From Candidatus Saccharimonadota bacterium (GTDB lineage: Bacteria; Patescibacteriota; Saccharimonadia; Saccharimonadales; Saccharimonadaceae): DNA of 33,017 bases. The stretch spans positions 1-33,017 of the forward strand of contig JAFWLR010000003.1 in the NCBI GenBank assembly GCA_017510985.1, read 5' to 3'. The translations under genes were made by a program, and so were the position numbers. The notes under the pieces are model-generated. The model searched no databases and had not been told where the DNA came from. It saw only the letters and a program-made list of their open reading frames with translations. Below are positions 1 to 6,435 of the stretch, piece by piece (the first letter of the stretch is position 1; every line of letters begins with the position of its first letter).

Positions 1-1
1 A

Positions 2-1774
2 AACGATAATACTTCTGGCAATACTTATACCATGGCGATTGGTGCTAGACTAGACTATACTATAGCTCAAGGAATCTATACTACGGAGTTTGTAGTGGCG
101 GCAGTAGGGAATCCTACACCTTATACTATTACTTATAATGCCAATGACGGAGCCAGTGGAGCTAATACTACTAATATGCCCACCAATATCACAAATGGAG
201 AATTGAATGGAGAAACTACCAATCTTAGCTCTAACATTCCTTATCGTAATGGCTACTTATTTGTAGGCTGGTGCACGAGCTCAGTAGTAGATAATGGGAC
301 TTGCACTAGCCCTAATACTCTTTATGGAGCGGGAACTACTTATGCCCTAAACCAAACTAGCACTAGCAACAACTTAGAGCTTTACGCCGTCTGGAACTCT
401 TGTAGTGGTATCGATGCTGCATCACTTTTGTATTGTAAAGTACAAGCTCAAGTGAAGAAAGATGGTAGTGGCAATGAACTTACTCAGACCCTAGCTGATA
501 TGCATGTAGAAATCACCGAGCCTACATCAAATGACCCATCTACAGATACTAGTAATTCTGGTGTATATAAATATGATGCTACTCTCTTTGGTGTAGCTAG
601 TGATGCTGCTAATACCATGCCCATCTACTACTTCCGTGGTATCCTAGACCAGACTTATAAATACTCAGATGCACCTAATGATGAACCATCAGGTATTCCA
701 TCCAGCGGTGATTCTGCTTACTACCAGAACTATGTCATCTTAGATCAAGATGGCACTAAAGATACCACAGACACTTGCTGGCGCATTGTAAGAACTACTG
801 GTTCCGGTGGAACTAAAATGATCTACAATGGCAACTGGAATGCTACAGATGGGTGTGCTAGAGCACAAGGTAATGCGCAGACTGGCTCTACTTACTTTAA
901 CCGTGGAGGTGCTAATACTAACATAGATTATGATAAAGTTAATAATACTGAAGACCTATATGGCACTAGGGGCTATGCAGTTTATGTAGGATATAACTAC
1001 AATAACGACTACAAATATGCTGGTAATCCTTCAAATGTTAGTTCTTATACTACAAGCACTCTCAACAAAGATCTCTTTGCAAACATTAACGAAGATGGCA
1101 TTATGACTTCTTCTAATCTCAAAACTACTGTAGAGAATTGGTACCAAAATACCAGTAACTTACCTAACTTTAGCAGTAAATTAGAAACTAGTGCTGGATG
1201 GTGTAACGATAGGTCTACTACTTCTTCACCACTAGATACTGATTCTACAATTCCTTATGCGCCAGGTTCTACTTACGGGACTAGTAGTGGCATTACTTTT
1301 GGCGCAGGACGAAGAAACTATTGGAGTAATGGAAAAGCATCTCTAACTTGCCCCAACGTAACTGGTCAGGATCTATTATCTACTGGCGCTACAAATAATG
1401 TAAACAACGGTTTAACTTATCCCTTAGCCCCCCTAACAGAAGATGAGGTAGCCTTTGCTGGGCACGGCTATCCGGTGGCTACCACGGTGGATGGACAAAC
1501 TAAATATTACCCAACCACAGCATCAACCTATTCTTCTAGATGGTCCTATCGCTCCTATTTGCGGTCCGGCTCCAGTTTCTGGCTGCTGTCGCCTATCTAT
1601 CGGTCCTCCGCGCTCGGTTTTGTCTCCGCGTTCTACGTGACCTCGATTGGATGTTCCGGGAGCAACTACGTCTATAATTCTTATGGGGTGCGGCCCGCCA
1701 TTTCGCTCACCTCTGGAACGACGGTGGCGAGCGGGAGTGGCACAGCGGCAGATCCGTGGGTGATAAGACCGTAG
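2..1774 (+). CDS. DGR target surface protein with InlB-type repeat and C-terminal variable lectin-like domain (5' partial)
   Basis: The reading frame is open from base 2, so the true start lies upstream; the ATG at 32 is internal. Counting from that ATG, residues about 29-121 read as an InlB B-repeat (Listeria-Bacteroides repeat), with YTITYNANDG at the start and LYAVW at the end. A Ser/Thr/Asn/Tyr-rich stretch with DTCWRIVRTTG and KMIYNGNW follows. The C-terminus has the layout of DGR-diversified C-type-lectin-like domains: FWLLSP, a variable patch, then GVRPAISL. Residues about 510-558 are encoded by the variable repeat, and about 22 invariant residues follow. It is probably secreted or surface-anchored and binds a varying ligand on the host cell or a competitor; that role is inferred from family behaviour. 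Base composition changes sharply near 1430, from AT-rich with ACT/AGT/AAT codons to GC-rich. The stop is TAG. Confidence 0.9.
   Translation, partial: NDNTSGNTYTMAIGARLDYTIAQGIYTTEFVVAAVGNPTPYTITYNANDGASGANTTNMPTNITNGELNGETTNLSSNIPYRNGYLFVGWCTSSVVDNGTCTSPNTLYGAGTTYALNQTSTSNNLELYAVWNSCSGIDAASLLYCKVQAQVKKDGSGNELTQTLADMHVEITEPTSNDPSTDTSNSGVYKYDATLFGVASDAANTMPIYYFRGILDQTYKYSDAPNDEPSGIPSSGDSAYYQNYVILDQDGTKDTTDTCWRIVRTTGSGGTKMIYNGNWNATDGCARAQGNAQTGSTYFNRGGANTNIDYDKVNNTEDLYGTRGYAVYVGYNYNNDYKYAGNPSNVSSYTTSTLNKDLFANINEDGIMTSSNLKTTVENWYQNTSNLPNFSSKLETSAGWCNDRSTTSSPLDTDSTIPYAPGSTYGTSSGITFGAGRRNYWSNGKASLTCPNVTGQDLLSTGATNNVNNGLTYPLAPLTEDEVAFAGHGYPVATTVDGQTKYYPTTASTYSSRWSYRSYLRSGSSFWLLSPIYRSSALGFVSAFYVTSIGCSGSNYVYNSYGVRPAISLTSGTTVASGSGTAADPWVIRP
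1561..1707 (+). repeat. DGR variable repeat (VR)
   Basis: This stretch aligns without gaps to 2061-2207 at a constant offset of 500 bases. Twenty positions differ. Nineteen of them are adenines in the template copy (of 34 adenines there), while 112 of 113 non-adenine positions are unchanged. Changed sites in the VR are 1575, 1596, 1598, 1604, 1605, 1610, 1613, 1614, 1619, 1620, 1625, 1626, 1634, 1641, 1653, 1662, 1667, 1682 and 1699. The one non-A difference is at 1700. The pair 1699/1700 probably marks the IMH versus IMH* difference at the 3' end. The VR is in frame in the target and ends with CGGCCCGC, two differing bases, then TTTCGCT. Confidence 0.97.
1704..1733 (+). promoter_or_regulatory. 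Candidate stem-loop at the 3' edge of VR
   Basis: CGCTC (1704-1708) can pair with GAGCG (1729-1733), and ACC with GGT just inside, with a small bulge. It starts within the last bases of VR/TR identity. In the Bordetella phage DGR, a GC-rich hairpin or cruciform just after the IMH promotes target recognition, so the position fits. The stem is short and has not been folded with software. Confidence 0.35.
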
Positions 1775-2060
1775 GATAGGATAATTGCACTTTAAGTTCC
1801 AGATACCTCGCGGGCGAAGCCCGCGACCCAAAAAGCTCGCCCCGTCCGGTGCGAAGGCCAGGCCTGAGCGCCGGCACCCGGTGCGTCCGATAGGGCGCCC
1901 GAGTGAGGGGCAAAGGGGATTAGCGATTCTGCTTCTGGCGAGGGCGGAGACATGCCTCGTCAGAAGCAGGGTTACTAATGTGACCCTGAAGTACCTTGCC
2001 GTAAGAAGTTCGCCCCCTGTTGGTGGTTGGGTGTCTCTGGGACTTTTGCCGTGGTGGGAG
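1775..2060 (+). ncRNA. GC-rich structured spacer between target gene and TR
   Basis: I see no credible gene here; the open frames in it are by-products of high GC. Two clear hairpins are present. The first is 1809-1825, with CGCGGGC pairing GCCCGCG around a GAA loop. The second is 1929-1969, a 15-bp stem with an 11-base loop whose only non-Watson-Crick pair is G-U on the + strand, which suggests selection as RNA. The first could also serve as the end of the target transcript, although no T tract follows. The stretch is probably the 5' part of the DGR template RNA or its flanking region. The remainder, about 1830-1920, is very GC-rich with overlapping short self-complementary words. Confidence 0.5.
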
Positions 2061-2207
2061 GCGGTCCGGCTCCAATTTCTGGCTGCTGTCGCCTAACAAT
2101 CGGAACTCCACGAACGGTAATGTCAACGCGTTCAACGTGAACTCGATTGGATATTCCGGGAACAACAACGTCTATAATTCTAATGGGGTGCGGCCCGCAC
2201 TTTCGCT
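2061..2207 (+). repeat. DGR template repeat (TR)
   Basis: This is the invariant template for the VR at 1561-1707. Read in the VR frame it stays open and carries 14 AAC/AAT asparagine codons. Twelve of these are a different residue in the VR (Ser, Ile, Tyr, Leu, Phe, Thr). Adenines at the first two positions of AAY codons give the widest amino-acid range without making stop codons, as is typical of DGR templates. Homology to the VR begins abruptly at GCGGTCCGGC. The frame ends at a TGA (2212-2214) just past the repeat. It should not be annotated as a protein gene. A small CCCC-TGAA-GGGG hairpin follows at 2217-2228. Confidence 0.97.
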
Positions 2208-2494
2208 GATTTGATTCCCCTGAAGGGGTTGAAACATCGGTTATACGTATTTCGCGAACAGATATATGTATATTGTCTAATGTGGAGGCCCATTCACTTG
2301 GGACCGGCGGTTAAAACTGCTGGTCGGGGAGCGTATAAAATTATGCGTCCCAAGATAAGTGAAATAGGCGAGTTACTTTAGCGCGAGAGGTAAAGCTCTG
2401 GCCTTAAATGAAATTGAGAGGTAGGCAGGATCGACAAGTAGTGTAAGTAATTACAACGAAGCGTAGGTCCTGTTGAAGCTCAGATGGAATACAG
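2208..2494 (+). ncRNA. Structured leader between TR and avd
   Basis: No gene is seen. After a short hairpin (2217-2228), a larger fold is visible. Bases 2293-2303 pair with 2348-2363, interrupted by a five-base bulge. They enclose a GC-rich hairpin (2304-2311 with 2316-2323) and a weaker one near 2331-2345. In known DGRs the RNA just downstream of TR is needed to prime and position cDNA synthesis with Avd and RT. This stretch is the counterpart by position, and that function is inferred. The avd start follows an AGATGGAATACAG leader that lacks a strong Shine-Dalgarno sequence. Confidence 0.5.
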
Positions 2495-2962
2495 ATGAAA
2501 AAACTAAGTAAACGAGATACAGGCGAGACTCCGGACTATGAGCCGTTTAAAATACGGCAGCTATTGATGGACCTGGATGAATATTTGAGAATTTTTATTT
2601 TGCCACAGATACCGGCGGAATATAAAGAATACCGAGAAGAAATACGTGAGGCGATGAACCAGGCGTGGCGAGCGCTTTATCGGGCTGGGTTTACTATGAA
2701 GCGGGAGCGACAGAAGCGACTAATAGATTTAAAAGTAGAGTTAGCAATGGCGGAAACATACCTTAAGGAGGTGCGAGATGTGTGCTATCGGGGAAAAGAG
2801 AGGAAGAAGTTGGATAAGGTTTCAGTGCGAAGGTTTGAGATTTGTGCAGGAAAACAGAAGGCGGTAATGAATATGTTGTGGGGGTGGATCACGAATGAGG
2901 ATAAAAAATTGGATTCAAGCAGAACCGAGAAGACGGTGGGGCTAGTGGAGGAGGAAGTTTAG
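2495..2962 (+). CDS. avd: DGR accessory variability determinant (Avd-like four-helix protein)
   Basis: This 155-residue, mostly helical and basic protein lies between TR and the reverse transcriptase, the standard position of Avd. Avd proteins are four-helix bundles related to the 23S rRNA intervening-sequence protein family. They form pentamers that bind the RT and the template RNA and are required for mutagenic retrohoming. The pattern fits: an N-terminal YEPFKIRQLLMDLDEYLRIF helix, an Asn/Trp-containing second helix, a basic third helix (MKRERQKRLIDLKVELAMAE), and a last helix near KQKAVMNMLWGWI. Its TAG stop overlaps the RT start by one base, so the two are translated together. The identification rests on context plus fold type rather than a sharp motif. 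Confidence 0.87.
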   Translation: MKKLSKRDTGETPDYEPFKIRQLLMDLDEYLRIFILPQIPAEYKEYREEIREAMNQAWRALYRAGFTMKRERQKRLIDLKVELAMAETYLKEVRDVCYRGKERKKLDKVSVRRFEICAGKQKAVMNMLWGWITNEDKKLDSSRTEKTVGLVEEEV

Positions 2963-4038
2963 TGGCGCATAGAAAGACGAGAAGAATATATGATGCGGCG
3001 CTAGAATATGAGAGGTTATATGCGGCGTGGAATACGGTGCTACATACCTGTAAGAATAAGAGGGGGCTGTATAAGTTTGCTTTATTTGGGCAGGCGAAGG
3101 TGGCGAAGCTATTAGAGGATTTAAAGGCGAGAAAATATTGGCCATCTAGATATAGGTGCTTTATGGTGTTTGAGCCAAAGCCGAGGCTAGTGATGAGCCA
3201 GTCGATTAAAGATAAGGTGGTGAATCATTTTGTAACAAGAGAATACTTGATACCGATATTGGAACGAACATTAATTGATACTAATGTGGCAACAAGGGTG
3301 GGTAAAGGCTCGGCTTATGCTCACAAAATGGTGTGGCGGTATATGACGCAAATGATGGCGGAGCGACCAGGAGCGAAGATTTATGCACTAAAGATAGATA
3401 TATCGAAGTATTTTTATACCATAGACCACGAGATATTAATGGATAAACTAAGAAAGAAAATTAAAGATCCAGACGTGCTAGAATTGATTCGACGGATTGT
3501 AAGCGAGACGGATAAGCCGTATATAAATAGAATAATTAGTAAGTTTAATAAATATTATTGTACAAAGATACCGTTTTATTTGAAAGGCAAGGGGCTTTCG
3601 ATTGGGGCAATGACGTCGCAGTTTTTGGCGATTTTTTATTTGAGTGATTTGGATTGGAAGATTAAAGAGGAATATGGATGCCGGTGGTATCTCAGATATA
3701 TGGATGATTTTTTGATATTGGGGTGGGATAAGGCGGAGCTACAAAAGTTGGCGAAGGTGATTGAAGAAGAGCTGAGGCAAGTAGAATTAGAGGTGAATCC
3801 GAAGTCGGCGATATATAATTGTTGCTTTTTGGCGGGATTTTCGTTTTTGGGATATAGGTATTATATAGATAATGGTAGATTGCGAGTAGTATGCCTAGCT
3901 AAAACAGTGCGAAGAGTGCGAAGGAGGTTGAGGCTGCTAGAGGAATGTAATTATGAAAAATATCAGCGGTCGTATGAGTCTTATCGAGGGTATTTTTGGC
4001 AAGCGTGGCCAAAACGGGAAATTGAAGAGATGGTTTGA
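2962..4038 (+). CDS. DGR reverse transcriptase
   Basis: This RT has 358 residues and a GTG start overlapping the avd stop, preceded by GGAGGAGG. The catalytic aspartates are visible: Asp146 in KIDISKYF, and the YMDD box at residues 246-249 (RYMDDFLILG). IGAMTSQ at residues 214-220 matches the (I/L)GxxxSQ box that separates DGR RTs from group II intron RTs (QG) and retrons. There is no maturase or HNH domain and the length is normal for the family. It copies the TR RNA into cDNA and misincorporates opposite adenines; the cDNA replaces the VR. The stop TGA lies 26 bases before a tRNA-Pro gene, so the DGR ends at a tRNA cluster. Confidence 0.96.
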   Translation: MAHRKTRRIYDAALEYERLYAAWNTVLHTCKNKRGLYKFALFGQAKVAKLLEDLKARKYWPSRYRCFMVFEPKPRLVMSQSIKDKVVNHFVTREYLIPILERTLIDTNVATRVGKGSAYAHKMVWRYMTQMMAERPGAKIYALKIDISKYFYTIDHEILMDKLRKKIKDPDVLELIRRIVSETDKPYINRIISKFNKYYCTKIPFYLKGKGLSIGAMTSQFLAIFYLSDLDWKIKEEYGCRWYLRYMDDFLILGWDKAELQKLAKVIEEELRQVELEVNPKSAIYNCCFLAGFSFLGYRYYIDNGRLRVVCLAKTVRRVRRRLRLLEECNYEKYQRSYESYRGYFWQAWPKREIEEMV

Positions 4039-4047
4039 CGAAAAGTG

Positions 4048-4056
4048 TGGTATAAT
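4048..4056 (+). promoter_or_regulatory. Extended -10 promoter of the tRNA-Pro cluster
   Basis: TGG-TATAAT lies just upstream of the first tRNA, ending 8 bases before its first base, so transcription would start at or near the mature 5' end. No good -35 is found at 17-bp spacing. TTGACG at 4035-4040 is too close to serve. Confidence 0.7.
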
Positions 4057-4064
4057 AGTGATAT

Positions 4065-4140
4065 CTGGGTGTGGCGCAGTTGGTAGCGCGCGACTTTTGG
4101 GAAGTCGAGGTCGCTGGTTCAAGTCCAGTCACCCAGACCA
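4065..4140 (+). tRNA. tRNA-Pro(TGG)
   Basis: A full cloverleaf can be drawn: acceptor CTGGGTG with CACCCAG, D arm GCGC/GCGC, anticodon stem CGACT/AGTCG around loop TTTGGGA (anticodon TGG with G37), and T loop TTCAAGT. The CCA is encoded. C1-G72 fits proline. Outside the anticodon arm it is almost identical to the next tRNA, which suggests a tandem duplication. Confidence 0.95.
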
Positions 4141-4156
4141 AGTTGAGGGGGATTTT

Positions 4157-4232
4157 CTGGGTGTGGCGCAGTTGGTAGCGCGCAGCGTTCGGGACGCTGA
4201 GGTCGCTGGTTCAAGTCCAGTCACCCAGACCA
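4157..4232 (+). tRNA. tRNA-Pro(CGG)
   Basis: The body is the same as the preceding tRNA, with the anticodon arm replaced: CAGCG/CGCTG around TTCGGGA, giving anticodon CGG with G37. The CCA is encoded. It follows the first tRNA after 16 bases, so they are probably co-transcribed. Confidence 0.95.
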
Positions 4233-4252
4233 CGTAATATTTATGTGATTGT

Positions 4253-4329
4253 CTGGGATTGGCGCAGTCCGGTAGCGCGCACGCATGGGGTGCGTGAGGC
4301 CAGGAGTTCAAATCTCCTATCCCAGACCA
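4253..4329 (+). tRNA. tRNA-Pro(GGG)
   Basis: Acceptor CTGGGAT pairs with ATCCCAG. The anticodon stem CACGC/GCGTG surrounds ATGGGGT, giving anticodon GGG with G37. The T arm is AGGAG/CTCCT around TTCAAAT, and the CCA is encoded. It is more diverged than the other two. A run of six T follows at once and may help termination. Confidence 0.95.
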
Positions 4330-4355
4330 TTTTTTATGAGAAACAGTTATAAATA

Positions 4356-4364
4356 TGGTAAAAT
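4356..4364 (+). promoter_or_regulatory. Probable ftsH promoter (-10)
   Basis: TGG-TAAAAT reads as an extended -10 about 45 bases before the ftsH start, so ftsH would have a short leader containing AAGGAGG. No convincing -35 is seen. Confidence 0.5.
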
Positions 4365-4409
4365 AGAGGTATGTACAAAATGCGAGACAGTTTATAAAAA
4401 GGAGGAAAA

Positions 4410-6365
4410 GTGGCGGAGAACGCGGCTAATAATAAGATGGTAAATAATACTAAGGGGCGGAGTGCAGATAAAAATGATGAAAATAAATCTAATGCTGTGC
4501 GGAGTGTGTTGTTTACGTTGATTTTGGTGTGTTTTGCAGCATTACTAGTTGCTAATATGACTAAAGGGAATGATGGTTCGCAGAAAACGGAAGTGCCGAT
4601 TTCGGAAGTGATTCAACGAGCGAATGACCCGGAGGGGAATATTGCCAAGATTACGGTAACTGGTAGTACATTAGATATTACATTGAAGGGAAACGAACAA
4701 CCTACCGAGACTTCGCGTAAAGATGCTTCGGGCACATTGTATGACCAAGGATTAGTGAATCATTGCGAAGGGCTGGAAGGGGATGAGCTGACTACTTGTG
4801 AAGGACAATATCCAGTGATAGAATATAAAGAAGATGTGAATACTTGGGGAATAGTGCTAGAAGTGGTGATGACAGTACTGCCGATAGTGATTATTATAGG
4901 GTTCTTTGCCTGGATGATGAAACAGGCGAATGCGGCGAATAACCAATCTTTTGGTTTTGGCAAGTCGAAGGCTAAATTATACGGACCAGATAAGAAAAAA
5001 GTATCGTTTAAGGATGTGGCGGGGAATGAAGCAGCTAAGCAAGATTTGACAGAAGTGGTAGATTTCTTAAAAAATCCGAAGAAGTATGAGAAACTAGGAG
5101 CTAAGATTCCACGAGGGGTGTTACTCGCTGGTGAGCCGGGGACAGGCAAGACTTTGATGGCTAGGGCTGTGGCAGGAGAGGCGGATGTGCCGTTTTTCTC
5201 AATCTCGGGGAGTGAATTTGCGGAAATGTTTGTGGGGGTGGGGGCGAGTCGGGTGCGGGATTTATTCTCAAAGGCAAAGAAAAATTCACCGTCGATTATC
5301 TTTATTGATGAGATTGATGCAGTAGCACATAAGCGAGACGCGCGGGGTGGAGCAGGACGTGAGGACGAGCAGACCTTGAATCAGATTTTGGTGGAAATGG
5401 ATGGATTTGATAATGATAGTGGGGTGATAGTGATGGCGGCGACCAACCGAGTGGATATGCTAGATAAGGCACTCTTGCGTCCGGGGCGGTTTGATCGACA
5501 CGTGAATGTAACTTTGCCAGAGCGCAAAGATCGGTTAGAAATTTTAAAGGTGCATTTTAAGGGTAAACCAGTAGAAGCAGATGTAGATCTTGAAGCAATG
5601 GCTAAAAAGACGGCGGGGTCGTCTGGAGCGGATCTTGCTAATATTGCCAATGAAGCGGCGATTACGGCTGCGCGGGAGGGACACAAGGCAGTGTCTAATA
5701 AGGATTTGACGGAAGCGTTTGAACGAGTAGCGATTGGGCCAGAGAGAAAATCTAAGGTAATGAACGAAAAAGAGCGCAAATTGACGGCTTACCACGAAGC
5801 AGGACATGCAGTAGTGGGGCATGTGTTGCCAGATAGCGACCCAGTGCATAAGGTAACGATTATTCCGCGGGGTGGTACGGGTGGAGTGACGTGGTTCTTG
5901 CCGCCAGAGGATAGGAATTATAAGAGTATTTATGAGCTTAAAGATATTTTGGCAAGAGCGATGGGGGGTAGGGTGGCAGAAAAATTGATATTTGGTAAAG
6001 ATGCGGTAACGACGGGGGCGGGGAGTGATCTTAAGAACGTGGCTGAATTAGCGAAGTCGATGATAGTAGAAGAGGGGATGGGCGAGGGGACGCGAAATTT
6101 GGTGTTCCCGAGTGAAGCCACAGGATATTATACAATCACTACAGGCAAGCCATATTCAGAGAAAACGGCAGAGGTGATAGACGCAGAAGTCAAGAAATTA
6201 TCGGACGAAGCGGCGAAGCGAGCAGAGGAAGTATTGAAGGCAAATAGGCCAGTGCTGGACAAATTGGCGGAGGCTCTGCTGAGTTCTGAGACTTTGGAAG
6301 AGGCGGAACTGGAACCGCTTTTGAAAGATGCAAAGTTGCCAGAAACGGCAAAATTACATAAATAA
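4410..6365 (+). CDS. ftsH: ATP-dependent zinc metalloprotease FtsH
   Basis: This 651-residue membrane AAA+ protease degrades damaged or unassembled membrane proteins and some regulators. Membrane segments lie at about residues 31-50 and 147-170, with an extracytoplasmic loop between them that holds two cysteines (119 and 130). Walker A is GEPGTGKT (241-248), Walker B is IIFIDEID (about 296-303), and the second region of homology is [20 protein letters not shown]. The zinc site is HEAGH (462-466), with a downstream Asp in GAGSDLKN. Length and domain order are normal. The GTG start is chosen because AAGGAGG sits four bases before it. It stands between the tRNA-Pro cluster and the aminopeptidase gene, probably as its own transcription unit. 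Confidence 0.97.
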   Translation: MAENAANNKMVNNTKGRSADKNDENKSNAVRSVLFTLILVCFAALLVANMTKGNDGSQKTEVPISEVIQRANDPEGNIAKITVTGSTLDITLKGNEQPTETSRKDASGTLYDQGLVNHCEGLEGDELTTCEGQYPVIEYKEDVNTWGIVLEVVMTVLPIVIIIGFFAWMMKQANAANNQSFGFGKSKAKLYGPDKKKVSFKDVAGNEAAKQDLTEVVDFLKNPKKYEKLGAKIPRGVLLAGEPGTGKTLMARAVAGEADVPFFSISGSEFAEMFVGVGASRVRDLFSKAKKNSPSIIFIDEIDAVAHKRDARGGAGREDEQTLNQILVEMDGFDNDSGVIVMAATNRVDMLDKALLRPGRFDRHVNVTLPERKDRLEILKVHFKGKPVEADVDLEAMAKKTAGSSGADLANIANEAAITAAREGHKAVSNKDLTEAFERVAIGPERKSKVMNEKERKLTAYHEAGHAVVGHVLPDSDPVHKVTIIPRGGTGGVTWFLPPEDRNYKSIYELKDILARAMGGRVAEKLIFGKDAVTTGAGSDLKNVAELAKSMIVEEGMGEGTRNLVFPSEATGYYTITTGKPYSEKTAEVIDAEVKKLSDEAAKRAEEVLKANRPVLDKLAEALLSSETLEEAELEPLLKDAKLPETAKLHK

Positions 6366-6435
6366 CATATATATTATATATGGTGGTTTGGCTGGGTTAG
6401 AATAGAGATGAAAAAATAACAAAAAGGAGTGAAAA

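Noticed and set aside
1785-2096. Open frame of 103 codons in the spacer
   Set aside because: It lies in GC-rich sequence that is open in several frames, and the protein shows no recognisable pattern.
2020-2214. Small open frame overlapping the template repeat
   Set aside because: Its similarity to the target's C-terminus is explained by TR-VR homology; it has no ribosome site and its first part is spacer.
2284-2364. The TR-avd leader palindrome as another copy of the coding palindrome family
   Set aside because: It shares only GGGACCGG and lacks TCCCTCTAA; the overlap may be chance, so it is kept as DGR RNA structure.
4035-4040. TTGACG as the -35 of the tRNA cluster
   Set aside because: Only 10 bases separate it from TATAAT; an extended -10 explains the promoter better.
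3953-4237. 94-codon open frame through the RT end and two tRNAs
   Set aside because: It overlaps two tRNA genes and the RT; the repeated peptides come from the tRNA repeats.
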